Notes: a model not told the origin generated them from the sequence alone. A DNA stretch of 36,764 nt from Candidatus Dadabacteria bacterium (GCA_022564935.1 JADFKM010000013.1:1-36764), one strand, 5' to 3'. Shown: positions 24,217 to 33,063, counted from the stretch's first letter. Translations and numbers: made by a program.

Positions 24217-24936
24217 TTATCCTAACTAAGCTCGGTAGGTTGTGCAAGTTTGTAAGGCATTCTTACAGAGTGTGTCGACAATCTGACACTTTTTAAATCC
24301 CGATACAGCCGTGGGCAGGCATGGAAACCACTATGGGTTTTGTCCGTGTAATCGACAATTCGATTTCCGATTCGATTAAATTTATCTTGTATGTAATGGG
24401 AAATTTTGGAGTGAAAAACCCGAGTTATTTTCTGTTATGCATTGGGGGTAAATTTAGGGCGAAAAGGGTAGTAATACTTTATAAAAGGGTGAAGACCGCT
24501 CAAGGGGCGTACTCCGTTAAGAGAAATGAGCGGTCTTCGGTGGGCTAATCAAGGGGATATGGAAGGCATCGAGAGTATTAGTATTGCTTTTCTATCTACT
24601 GTCTAACCCCGGCATCCCTCTGTAGTCTAATTAAACTAATTATATATAGAGCAACCACTGTGGCAATTAATAGTTGTGTGTACAATGAATGCGATATCGC
24701 CCTATCCCAGTAGTGATATTACCTAGGAATCCTAACTAGTCAAATAGTATTTTTGTTGGTGAGAAAAAGACTTTGTGCCGTTCTCCAGCGCATGATCCCC
24801 GTGGCGAAACCCCGGCTGTTTTTCTTTAGACTTGTTGTTGAATGTGTGGTAATCACAAACGGATAAATAATGATTTGCTGTTTTATTACGTTATTCTCAC
24901 TACCAATATTTTTTGAATATTGTAGGATAATTACAC
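24217..24936. other. 720-base gene-poor, A+T-rich leader region of the restriction-modification island
   Basis: No supported gene on either strand. It contains the long hairpin at 24491-24538 and a weak GTGTC/GACAC dyad followed by five T (24272-24294). Base composition changes here from G+C-richer neighbours to the A+T-richer restriction-modification region. Confidence 0.45.
24491..24538. repeat. 12-bp perfect inverted repeat with 24-base loop
   Basis: GAAGACCGCTCA (24491-24502) pairs perfectly with TGAGCGGTCTTC (24527-24538). There is no T-tract after either arm, so this is not a standard terminator. It lies about 400 bases upstream of the restriction-modification gene. It could be an operator, a structured RNA or a mobile-element end. 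Confidence 0.6.
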
Positions 24937-27900
24937 ATGCATACGCTCAATCTGAAACCCACACACAAAGCTTTAAAATCGTATTACAAAGGCCTTGAAG
25001 ATTACAATACCCTCAATGTCAATTATGAAGAAGCTGTAAAAGTGCCTTTTCAACATCTTCTGGAGCATTGCTCACGCCAGTTCAAATGGATTGTACAACC
25101 TGGTTATAAGATTCATCACCGCAATAATTCATATATCAGCGTAGATGCGGCGCTAATTGACGAATTCAATCTTACGCACGGATTTTGGGAAGCCAAAGAC
25201 ACAGACGACGACCTTGTCAAAGAGATAAAAAAGAAATTTGCTAAAGGTTATCCCAAAGACAATATCCTTTTTCAACAACCCGATAGAGCTATTCTATTTC
25301 AGAACGGCGAAGAGGTGCTTGACAAGGATATAACGAACCCAAGCAATCTCATAGAAATTCTTAAGCAATTCTTTGAGTACGCTCCTCCCGGCATCTGGGA
25401 TTGGAAAGAGGCGGTCTTAGAGTTCCAGGAGCGTGTACCTGAGCTTGCGGCCGGGCTGATTAAGTTAATTGAGGAGCAACGGAAGACTAACCGAGGTTTC
25501 GTAGAGGCTTTTTCAAACTTCATGAGCTTGTGCAGGCAGTCTTTAAATCCCAACCTATCTGAGAATGCGGTAGAAGAAATGTTGATACAGCACCTACTTA
25601 CAGAGCGGATTTTCAGAAGGGTATTCAACAACCCTGACTTTGCCAGACGCAACGTTATAGCAGTAGAGATAGAAAAAGTGATTGATGCGCTGACTTCCCA
25701 GGCATTCAGCCGTAAGGATTTTCTCGGCAATCTTGACCGCTTTTATGTAGCTATCGAGAATGCTGCGGAAACCATCGAGGATTTCTCAACTAAGCAGACA
25801 TTCCTCAACACGGTTTATGAAAAGTTCTTCCAGGGATTTTCAGTGAAAATGGCAGACACGCTCGGCATTATCTATACGCCTCAGCCCATAGTCGATTTTA
25901 TGATTAACAGCGTAGAGGACATACTTGAAAGAGAGTTTGGAAAGACCCTAAGCGACTCCGGCGTGCACATCCTCGACCCGTTCGTGGGGACGGGGAACTT
26001 CATCGTCAACATAATGAGGCGTATTTCTCCCACAAGACTGGAGGAGAAGTACAAAAACGAGCTTCACTGCAACGAGGTTATGCTGCTGCCTTACTACATC
26101 GCCTCAATGAATATCGAGCACGAATACTTCGAGCGAATGGGCAACTACCTGCCGTTTGAAGGCATATGTCTTGTTGATACGTTTGAGCTTGCCGAGCCTG
26201 TTGTTCAGAGAAAATTTGGGTTCATGACCCCTAAGAACACGGAGCGTGTTGAGAGACAGAAGCAAGCCCCGATTTTCGTGATTATTGCAAATCCGCCCTA
26301 CAATATGGGACAGATTAATGAAAACGACAACAATAAAAACCGTCAATATGAGACTATTGATAAGCGAGTTACCGACACTTACGCTGCGGATTCAAAAGCC
26401 CAATTACTAAACAAGCTGCAAGACCCTTATGTGAAGGCCATTCGTTGGGCTACCGATAGGATTGGCAATGAAGGAATAGTGGCTTATGTTACAAATAATA
26501 GTTTTTTAGATAATATCGCCTTTGATGGTATGCGCAGGCATTTGGGTGAGGACTTCTCAAGAATTTATGTTTTAGACCTGGGGGGAAACGTTAGGAAAAA
26601 CCCCAAGTTATCAGGAACTACCCATAATGTATTTGGAATACAAGTAGGAGTAAGTATCAATTTGTTTGTTATGAAGAACGATGCAAATAAACCAGATGAA
26701 GACACGATTTATTATTCACGGGTTGGTGAGTCCTGGCGGAAGGAAGAGAAATATAAATACCTTGAAAAGTCAGGAAATTACGTCCATGTTGATTGGCAGA
26801 CTATAGAACCCGACAAAAATCACACATGGCTTACCGAGGGTCTGCAATCCGACTTTGATGATCTGGTTCCCCTGGGCACAAAAGAAGCGAAAAAAGGAAA
26901 GGATTTGAATGCCGAAACCATCTTCAAGATGTTTAGTCTCGGAGTTTCAACTAATCGTGATCGGGTCGTATATGGTTTCGATAGAGTTTGTTTAAGTGAA
27001 AATGTTAAACACTTTTGTGCGGACTATAATGCTGAAGTTGTCAGATATCAATATGAGGGGAAAGACAAAAACTTGGATGATTTCTTAAATTATGAAAAGG
27101 TCAAATGGAGCGAGAATCTGAAGCGCGATCTTAGGAATAGTAGAAAGTTAAACTTTGATGACTCCTTAATCCGAATCTCACAATATCGTCCATTTAACAA
27201 GCTGTTTCTTTATTTCTCAAAGACTGCTATAGACAGGCTTTCTCATATGAAAAGAATTTTCCCTACACCCGAATCGGAAGAAGAAAACATGATAATATGT
27301 GTACCCAGTATTGGCGCTAGAACAGACTTTTGGTGCTTTTTTTCAAAGATAATTCCTAATTTAACGTTAACATCCCTAGATGGAACACAATGCTTCCCAT
27401 TCTACATCTACGACAAAGACGGTAGCAACTGTCGAGAAAATATAACGGACTGGGCGTTGGATGGATTCCGCTCGCAGTATGAAGACAAGTCCATTTCCAA
27501 ATGGGATATCTTCCACTACACCTATGCAATGCTCCACCATCCGGGCTATCGCGAGCGCTATGCCGCAAACCTGAGGCGCGCTTTACCACGTATCCCCTTT
27601 GCCCCGGTTTTCTGGACATTCGCGGAGGCCGGACAAAAACTCGCTGACTTGCACGTTAACTACGAAGACCAGCCTGAATACGATTTGGACGAGATAGTCA
27701 ACAGAGATGTCAAGTTCACCTGGCGCGTGGAAAAGATGAAGCTCAATAAAGAAAAGACCCACCTTATCTACAATGACTGCCTCACATTAGGCCCGATCCC
27801 GGAGAAGGCGTTTGAATACCGTCTGGGAAACCGCTCAGCGCTTGATTGGGTAATTGAGCAATACCGAGTGAAAACGGATAAAAGAAGCGGTATAACGGAT

Positions 27901-28023
27901 GACCCGAATAATGTGGAAGACGAGCAATATATCTACAAGCTAATCAAAAAAGTTATCGCCGTAAGCCTTGAGACGGTAGATATAGTTAATCCGCTGCATA
28001 AGCTTGATATTTTTCCGAATTAG
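24937..28023 (+). CDS. Single-chain Type ISP-like restriction-modification enzyme without helicase motor
   Basis: 1028 residues combining nuclease and N6-adenine methyltransferase. A PD-(D/E)xK-like nuclease motif is near the N-terminus: D70 in SVDAALIDE, then E85-x-K87 in FWEAKD. A helical linker covers about 100-300. The methyltransferase has SAM-binding motif I DPFVGTGNF (347-355) and catalytic NPPY (452-455), followed by a target-recognition region and the Type ISP C-terminal domain (FRSQYEDKSISKWDIFHYTY; HHPGYRERYAANLRRALPRI). LlaGI/LlaBIII-type enzymes are about 1570 residues because they carry a SF2 helicase between nuclease and methylase; no helicase motifs are visible here. It should methylate one strand and cut unmodified foreign DNA. 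There is no separate specificity gene. It is A+T-richer than its flanks, suggesting acquisition. Confidence 0.88.
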   Translation: MHTLNLKPTHKALKSYYKGLEDYNTLNVNYEEAVKVPFQHLLEHCSRQFKWIVQPGYKIHHRNNSYISVDAALIDEFNLTHGFWEAKDTDDDLVKEIKKKFAKGYPKDNILFQQPDRAILFQNGEEVLDKDITNPSNLIEILKQFFEYAPPGIWDWKEAVLEFQERVPELAAGLIKLIEEQRKTNRGFVEAFSNFMSLCRQSLNPNLSENAVEEMLIQHLLTERIFRRVFNNPDFARRNVIAVEIEKVIDALTSQAFSRKDFLGNLDRFYVAIENAAETIEDFSTKQTFLNTVYEKFFQGFSVKMADTLGIIYTPQPIVDFMINSVEDILEREFGKTLSDSGVHILDPFVGTGNFIVNIMRRISPTRLEEKYKNELHCNEVMLLPYYIASMNIEHEYFERMGNYLPFEGICLVDTFELAEPVVQRKFGFMTPKNTERVERQKQAPIFVIIANPPYNMGQINENDNNKNRQYETIDKRVTDTYAADSKAQLLNKLQDPYVKAIRWATDRIGNEGIVAYVTNNSFLDNIAFDGMRRHLGEDFSRIYVLDLGGNVRKNPKLSGTTHNVFGIQVGVSINLFVMKNDANKPDEDTIYYSRVGESWRKEEKYKYLEKSGNYVHVDWQTIEPDKNHTWLTEGLQSDFDDLVPLGTKEAKKGKDLNAETIFKMFSLGVSTNRDRVVYGFDRVCLSENVKHFCADYNAEVVRYQYEGKDKNLDDFLNYEKVKWSENLKRDLRNSRKLNFDDSLIRISQYRPFNKLFLYFSKTAIDRLSHMKRIFPTPESEEENMIICVPSIGARTDFWCFFSKIIPNLTLTSLDGTQCFPFYIYDKDGSNCRENITDWALDGFRSQYEDKSISKWDIFHYTYAMLHHPGYRERYAANLRRALPRIPFAPVFWTFAEAGQKLADLHVNYEDQPEYDLDEIVNRDVKFTWRVEKMKLNKEKTHLIYNDCLTLGPIPEKAFEYRLGNRSALDWVIEQYRVKTDKRSGITDDPNNVEDEQYIYKLIKKVIAVSLETVDIVNPLHKLDIFPN

Positions 28024-28218
28024 ATCAATTTCGTTAGACCTTATTCTTTATCATCTACCCCCTTCCGAACAGCTGGTGTTGTGGCAAAAGTCGTCTTGGA
28101 GGCCGAGGTCAAGGGGAAGTTAAATTCAATTGACATAAGCACTACGAAAGGTTTATAATCTTATCAGTGGGTTGTAGGTCGAACTTCATTAAATTTAATA
28201 ACTTAAGGGGGTAACAAC

Positions 28219-28899
28219 ATGGGTGATGACATACCCATTGAACGCCTAAAAGAAAAATTGCTTGAAAAGTTATATGATTCATCCTTTATTTACAGCCCGG
28301 TTCCAAAATTTAAATTAGCAAACAAATCAGAATTAAGCCGTTATTATATTGACAGCAAAAATACAACACTGTCACCGGATGGTTTAAGATTAGTCGGCCA
28401 ATTATTTTATCACTATTTATCAGAGCTGGAAGTGGAAGCAATAGGTGGGTTATCCTTCGGAGCGGATCCAATTTCAATTGCCGCCGCTACGGTAGCTAAT
28501 TTGGAAGGTAAAGCAATTAAGGCCTTTAGTGTCAGAAAACAACCCAAGGATTATGGAACACAAAAATGGATCGAGGGGACTGTTGTACGAGGGGAGAAGG
28601 TGTTAATAGTCGATGATGTTGTAACAACCGGCGGTTCGACTCTTGCAGCAATACAAAGGTCAAGAGACGAAGGTTTAGAGGTGCTCAAAGTTATAGTCCT
28701 TGTTGATAGAAAAGAGCGTGATGACACGACAGGTATGTTGGGGATTGACCATGTTAAACAAGAAAGCGGAATAGAAGATGTTCAGTCCGTATTTACAATA
28801 GATCAATTGATGAGAATACACAATGAAAGAGGAAATGATAAAACTGATTCAAAAAGGCATTTATCAGGAGAATCTAGAGAAGTTAATTACCCTGTGTGA
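28219..28899 (+). CDS. pyrE: Orotate phosphoribosyltransferase-like protein
   Basis: 226 residues. PyrE joins orotate and PRPP to form OMP in pyrimidine synthesis. YYIDSKNTTLSPDGL (42-56) and IGGLSFGADPIS (75-86) match PyrE. FSVRKQPKDYGTQKWIEG (103-120) holds the conserved R/K pair and the flexible-loop residues, and the PRPP motif VLIVDDVVTTGGST spans 128-141. The body is canonical, but the last about 30 residues (ERGNDKTDSKRHLSGESREV onward) look unlike PyrE and coincide with an overlapping frame. It lies 195 bases downstream of the restriction-modification gene, shares its low G+C and has SD AAGGGGG. Housekeeping PyrE or an island-specific phosphoribosyltransferase are both possible. Confidence 0.85.
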   Translation: MGDDIPIERLKEKLLEKLYDSSFIYSPVPKFKLANKSELSRYYIDSKNTTLSPDGLRLVGQLFYHYLSELEVEAIGGLSFGADPISIAAATVANLEGKAIKAFSVRKQPKDYGTQKWIEGTVVRGEKVLIVDDVVTTGGSTLAAIQRSRDEGLEVLKVIVLVDRKERDDTTGMLGIDHVKQESGIEDVQSVFTIDQLMRIHNERGNDKTDSKRHLSGESREVNYPV

Positions 28900-29108
28900 C
28901 CGAGCTTTATCCGAGAATCCCACATTATATTTCGTATTAGGATAATTTTTTTTAGGTCTTGGAAAATGAATATGACGACCAAGCTATACCTAGCGAAAGA
29001 TATAGTTTAATCACGTCATTAACAGCACCTCGAATCCTGTCTGTATTGGAAGAGCCTAGAATTGAAAAACTTGACAACCTTATAACTGTTTTCAGTCAAT
29101 TTAAATAA
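28823..29108 (+). pseudogene. Small unknown gene overlapping the pyrE 3' end, apparently broken
   Basis: In the +1 frame relative to pyrE, an ATG at 28823 opens MKEEMIKLIQKGIYQENLEK followed by LITLCDRALSENPTLYFVLG and a stop. About ten bases on, in another frame, LENEYDDQAIPSERYSLITS continues to TVFSQFK and the stop at 29108. Both halves are protein-like and adjacent, with an A+T-rich T-run between them, so they may be one gene of about 90 residues broken by a small indel. No family recognised. It may equally be two unrelated short open frames. Confidence 0.3.
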
Positions 29109-29135
29109 GACTTAGTATATATATGTTCCCCTACC

Positions 29136-29351
29136 TCACGCGATCTTAACCCCCACCGCGCGTTTTTGCTGCTCCAAACTGGTCATCCCTTCAAAAAACA
29201 CGCTGATGAACCTTTCGTCCATTGTGGTGTGGGATCTGCCGTCGATGTATCTAAGGGTAAGCTTGGTCGATTTGTGGTCGTATTCGAAATCGATCACATT
29301 GTCCAGGTTAATGCCTAAAGCTCCCGTTTTAGTTTTGTGGTAAACGAACAC
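29136..29351 (-). CDS. Small conserved-looking hypothetical protein
   Basis: 71 residues from a GTG start. GGAGG lies 7 bases upstream, which fixes the start. The sequence has beta-strand character (VIDFEYDHKSTKLTLRYIDG, then FISVFFEGMTSLEQQKRAVG), compatible with a small beta-barrel or PH-like fold. No signal peptide or membrane segment. No family recognised. It is the first gene on the minus strand past the restriction-modification island, with a 295-base gene-free gap upstream. Confidence 0.55.
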   Translation of the reverse strand: MFVYHKTKTGALGINLDNVIDFEYDHKSTKLTLRYIDGRSHTTMDERFISVFFEGMTSLEQQKRAVGVKIA

Positions 29352-29645
29352 CCTGTCGCCTCCTTAAATTTGTGGGTCATTGCACATTCAAAACTACACC
29401 AGTAGTTACTATATAATAAATTATGCCGTCAATACTCATCGTGGAGGTATTGAAGTCGATTTAATATATGTAGTCGGCGACTCAGCAATATTCGGGGTAA
29501 TTGTACAGACTATTGTCCAATGTCTCAAGTAAGGGTTCGAATGCGCTGTCACCAGAGGTAGGGCGCCTGCGCGGTAAATGGTATATCCGGGTTAAATGCT
29601 CCATGTCTTGTGTTGTAGCAAAGCGGTGAGGGAGACGTCGTGGGT

Positions 29646-30284
29646 TTATTGGCTGCCGGTGTCTTCCGGCCACCCGATTGCCTTTGTGGACAAGGTGCGC
29701 TCGAAGTACGATAGCGTAATCGTGGAATAGCTTTTTAGATCTATGCCGAATCTCAGCTCGATGTGGAGCTGGTCCGTTTTCCATCTCTTCAAGAACGACC
29801 CGATTTCAGGCTCCCCATATTTTCGTGTGAGGTATTTGTCCAGCTCTTCGAACGCCGCCACGGCTTCTTTGTACCGCTTCTTGTACATTAGGGTAGCTTT
29901 TTCGGCGAATAATACCTGCTCTGCGTTAAACATGAACAGGGTGAACCTGTGCTCTGGGAGCTCGAATTTAAAATCGCCCCCGTAGCCGCCCACGACGTAA
30001 GGGTAGATATTCTCAGGCGTGTTCGGGCTCTGCTCGCCTTCGAGCTTAAGGCCGAGAGCGTCCGCCCTTTCAAGCGCCTCAAACAGGCATGAGCCGAGTA
30101 CGAATCCCAGAGCCTCATTGCGTATTGCTACGGGCAGTCCTTTGCAGTCTGGGTTGGGTTCGAGGTCTTGCTCCGTTTTATTGTAGGCATTTTTGCTTTC
30201 CGGGTTTCCGGGGTTATCGCTCCGGTTGCACGAAATCGCGGCCGTAGCGGTCATGAGAACAAGCAACATATATAGGACTCGAAT
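29646..30284 (-). CDS. Putative lipoprotein of unknown function, apparent ATT start
   Basis: 212 residues if translation starts at the ATT codon at 30284-30282. The strong SD GAGGAGGA lies 6 bases upstream of that codon, and the product then begins with a perfect lipoprotein signal (xRVLYMLLVLMTATAAISC, lipid cysteine 19). The next ATG (30269) is about 22 bases from the SD and would remove the positively charged n-region. A TTG at 30329 would add an unlikely 15-residue extension. The mature part has YPYVVGGYGGDFKFELPEHR and a helical stretch (YKEAVAAFEELDKYLTRKYG) ending in beta-strands. No family recognised. It is probably periplasmic and membrane-anchored. Confidence 0.6.
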   Translation of the reverse strand: MRVLYMLLVLMTATAAISCNRSDNPGNPESKNAYNKTEQDLEPNPDCKGLPVAIRNEALGFVLGSCLFEALERADALGLKLEGEQSPNTPENIYPYVVGGYGGDFKFELPEHRFTLFMFNAEQVLFAEKATLMYKKRYKEAVAAFEELDKYLTRKYGEPEIGSFLKRWKTDQLHIELRFGIDLKSYSTITLSYFERTLSTKAIGWPEDTGSQ

Positions 30285-30410
30285 GGGGGGTCCTCCTCGT
30301 GTATCGAAATTAATGATTATTATAACCAATGGGTAAAGTTTCCCGAATGGTTTTTGTGGTATTGCCGCCTTGAATTTATCTTCATACGGAAATTACGGTG
30401 CACGGCCGCT

Positions 30411-30626
30411 CTACAAATCATATCTGACTTCCTTTCTATGCTGCTCTAATACTTCCTCGATGCTTAGAAGCAAGTCGTCTAGAGAGTAAGGTTTTTGCAG
30501 GAAACTGAATCCTCTTTTTCGAATTTCTTGCCGGTGAGATTTTTCATTGGTATATCCGCTGGGAAGCATGATACGAATATCGGACTTGGTGGGGGGGGAT
30601 TTCCCCCTTTTTCCGTTTGGAAGCAC
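30411..30626 (-). pseudogene. C-terminal half of a receiver domain (relic)
   Basis: About 50 codons read SDIRIMLPSGYTNEKSHRQE, then IRKRGFSFLQKPYSLDDLLL and SIEEVLEQH. This is beta4 to alpha5 of a response-regulator receiver (S/T in SGYT, K in QKPYS), as at the end of hybrid sensor kinases. The phospho-acceptor half is missing; upstream the frame enters low-complexity sequence across a G8 tract (30591-30598). The G8-ATTT-C5-T5 segment can also fold into a short hairpin on the plus strand. No intact kinase is nearby. Confidence 0.6.
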
Positions 30627-31028
30627 TCTTAGTTGTATCCTTCCTCAACTTTACTGCTTTGAAATTGAGTAGGGGATTGATATTGCTCTATATCAAACTC
30701 ATGCGGTAGGTCAGTTAATTAGGAATACAGAATGTATAAAGATACCTGAATAAAAAGCACCACCCCAATGTATATGCAAAATATACCTCCTAATAAAAAA
30801 AAATGTCAATCCTGATTGTGTCACGAATAATCCGTTTACTATTTGCGAAATAATATAGTTACACGCTTACATTTCTTTGATACAGGTAATAGTGAGGAGG
30901 GGGGTAGATTTTCTCCTTACGGCATGTACTAGTGTTATTACTAACGAGTTAATAAGTAGGGGTTATCTATAATGAGCCGTTCCATTTATGTGGTTCCAGA
31001 ACAGTACAAAATGAGTAAAGCGGTTGTT
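30627..31028. other. Gene-poor stretch
   Basis: No supported gene. One small dyad, TTGATAT-TGCTCT-ATATCAA (30677-30696), could be a protein-binding site, with no neighbour to tie it to. Confidence 0.4.
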
Positions 31029-32354
31029 TTAATTCCATATGCGCGCTTCCCAATACTCATTATAAGCTTCTCCGGGACATGTATATGTTCCTGATACCGC
31101 CCTACCGTCTTCAGAGAACGTGCCCTTGTATATGCAGTCTACTCCGTCTGTGCCGTGTTTTTTGAAAACCGTGATATTTCTTTCTCCATGGGTCTCGACC
31201 TGGAGTGTGGCCTCTACTCTATGGGAGCCGAGTTCCCACACGGCATAGAACTCGTTCGAGGCTCCTTTCCTTACCCAGGTCCCGGAGGAGCCGGACTGGG
31301 TCTGCGTCCACACTTTTCCCAGCATGTCCTTTCGCAAAGATTTAATTTCGATAGGGCTGGGTTTTGGATCGGAGTCGTGTCTCGGCGACCCGAAGCCCTT
31401 TGTCAAAGTAGAGGCATCCGGCACAACATCTCTCTCCAGGGAAGGAATAATGGTCTTTGTCTGAGATCCCCCAAGGGGTTCTTTATCTTGAGTAGGATGG
31501 CTTCGGGTTCCGCCGACCGTAGCTTTGGTTATTTCCACCTTAGCATATCCTAGATTGGTGCCGCGTATATTTTGGGGTTTTAACATATCGTATTCTGAAA
31601 GCGACCCTGATTGGGTGTTAAACGATTCGGAGCCTGATCTGGTTATGAAGTCCGATGGGATTCCCAGATAGGGGGGAGTGGCGATTTCAAGGCTCTTTTG
31701 AGGGGATGAGGCGCCGGGTGTCTTTACATCTTTTCTTGAAACGCCCTCGGCGTCAATTTCACCGCTGTATTCATTCGTCCGTGCCGCCGTGTTTGTGCCG
31801 GGGGGAGTTCTTGTTCTCGACGCCGGGGTTTGCCGGGAGCGGAGCCGGTTCTTTTCGGGCTCTGGTTTTATTACCGCCCTCGGCACTTTTTCTTCGGAGC
31901 TGCGCGCAGACCTTGAGGGTTTTAGTCTTGACCGCAGGGCATAGATTTTATCGCGTTTAAATTTCATTTCCAATTCGAGGTCGCTCAACAATTTCTTCAG
32001 CCCCGGGAGCGCATCTGATGAGTCGTCAGTGTATTGCGCCAGGATTTCTGCCGCATCCTCTTTGGTCATTTTCCCGGAGTTAACGGCCAGAGCAAGGGAC
32101 TGGGTTACCATCGGTTTGCTAACGAACATGTAGTCTTGCTCGCCAGGGCCGGTTTTGACCCTTAACAGCACTCCGTTATCCAGTCCGTTAATGCAGTAGG
32201 TTAGAAAATTCTTGGTGTCCTTGAGTTCGTGAATTTCGGAGTGCATGTCGTACAAACGGGCTTTAGCGACGTTCTTCGCTGGAGCTTGAGTGGTAAAGAC
32301 CGATAGGAAGGATATGTATATTAAGGCGCTTAAGGCTCCGGTGTATAGTTTCAT
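31029..32354 (-). CDS. Secreted protein with disordered linker and C-terminal beta-domain
   Basis: 441 residues. An N-terminal signal peptide (residues 1 to about 26, ending TTQAPA) leads to a helical N-domain (about 30-150) with VLLRVKTGPGEQDYMFVSKP, then a long Ser/Pro/Thr/Arg/Lys-rich low-complexity linker (about 150-340). A compact C-terminal domain follows (344-441): WTQTQSGSSGTWVRKGASNE, FYAVWELGSHRVEATLQV and an ending YWEARIWN. Two cysteines, C407 and C426, probably form a disulfide. The W..T...SG..GTWxR.G.SN.F.AVW pattern resembles small lipocalin-like beta-domains found at the ends of secreted proteins in several phyla. The function is unknown. No SD precedes the ATG; instead a perfect dyad lies immediately upstream. 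Confidence 0.75.
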   Translation of the reverse strand: MKLYTGALSALIYISFLSVFTTQAPAKNVAKARLYDMHSEIHELKDTKNFLTYCINGLDNGVLLRVKTGPGEQDYMFVSKPMVTQSLALAVNSGKMTKEDAAEILAQYTDDSSDALPGLKKLLSDLELEMKFKRDKIYALRSRLKPSRSARSSEEKVPRAVIKPEPEKNRLRSRQTPASRTRTPPGTNTAARTNEYSGEIDAEGVSRKDVKTPGASSPQKSLEIATPPYLGIPSDFITRSGSESFNTQSGSLSEYDMLKPQNIRGTNLGYAKVEITKATVGGTRSHPTQDKEPLGGSQTKTIIPSLERDVVPDASTLTKGFGSPRHDSDPKPSPIEIKSLRKDMLGKVWTQTQSGSSGTWVRKGASNEFYAVWELGSHRVEATLQVETHGERNITVFKKHGTDGVDCIYKGTFSEDGRAVSGTYTCPGEAYNEYWEARIWN

Positions 32355-32368
32355 CTTGATTCAATGTC

Positions 32369-32388
32369 TGTTCAAGCGGGCTTGAACA
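32369..32388. promoter_or_regulatory. Perfect dyad just upstream of the secreted-protein start codon
   Basis: TGTTCAAG-CGGG-CTTGAACA has 8-bp perfect arms, ending 14 bases before the ATG at 32354. It could be an operator or an RNA hairpin controlling translation. The absence of an SD between hairpin and start fits an unusual initiation mode. Confidence 0.45.
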
Positions 32389-32709
32389 AATTTAAAGTAT
32401 TTACTAAAGAATGTAGCAAAACTACCCGAAAGTCAACAGATATTTATAATTCACTATGAGATATGCGAGTATAAAATTCTGTTTGGTCAGGAGTTGAAAG
32501 CAAGTCACTTCAGAGATTGATCGGTGCTTTTAAATCAATGCGGGAGCCCGATGGGCCTATACTTTAAACCTGTACTTAGGGGGGCTTATTCATTAGGAAT
32601 TAAGGGGGAGTAAAAATGGATGTTTGTACAAAAATTTAATGGTCGAAACTCGAAGTTGAATTGCAGCTACAGGTTTTAAGACCCACGCAGGATTGAGGAG
32701 GTGTAGGAG
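32389..32709. other. Gene-poor stretch
   Basis: Nothing recognisable on either strand. Confidence 0.4.
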
Positions 32710-33063
32710 CTATATTTCATTGAGCTTTCTTTCCAGCTCTTCTCCGATGATTTTCCACTTTTTCAATTCTCGTTTGTTGTTCTCGTGTTCCTGGCGGAAA
32801 TCTATTTGCGCATCAATGTCTCCCACCCTCCTGACGGTGTTGTATCTATCCATTGACCTTCGGGCCTTTTCCCTGTAGTACTCCTCTTTGATCTTCGCTC
32901 TTTGGTATTTGTCATTTAGTGTTTCCTGCGCAAAGGGGCCATCGGGTCTTTTTGTTCCCTTCGCGTTCATGTCGGCTTTTTTCCGTCCCGACCCGTCGCC
33001 CTTATTGTCAACGGTCTCGGTAAACCTGTCATCCCTTACTTCACATGCGACGATATCACCCAT
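32710..33063 (-). CDS. Hypothetical basic/coiled-coil protein
   Basis: 117 residues from the ATG at 33063. A GGAG 12 bases upstream is the only SD candidate; a TTG at 33090 is an alternative. The N-terminal part is polar and lysine-rich (RKKADMNAKGTKRPDGPFAQ). The C-terminal half is a long charged helix (KIKEEYYREKARRSMDRYNT, then QEHENNKRELKKWKIIGEEL) with coiled-coil character. No signal peptide and no recognised family. Confidence 0.45.
   Translation of the reverse strand: MGDIVACEVRDDRFTETVDNKGDGSGRKKADMNAKGTKRPDGPFAQETLNDKYQRAKIKEEYYREKARRSMDRYNTVRRVGDIDAQIDFRQEHENNKRELKKWKIIGEELERKLNEI

Noticed and set aside
24272-24294. GTGTC/GACAC dyad followed by five T, as a terminator
   Set aside because: Only five pairs and no plus-strand gene upstream for it to terminate.
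24321-24548. Plus-strand open frame of 75 codons in the leader of the restriction-modification gene
   Set aside because: No SD and no protein-like pattern; it runs through the 12-bp hairpin, which explains its end better.
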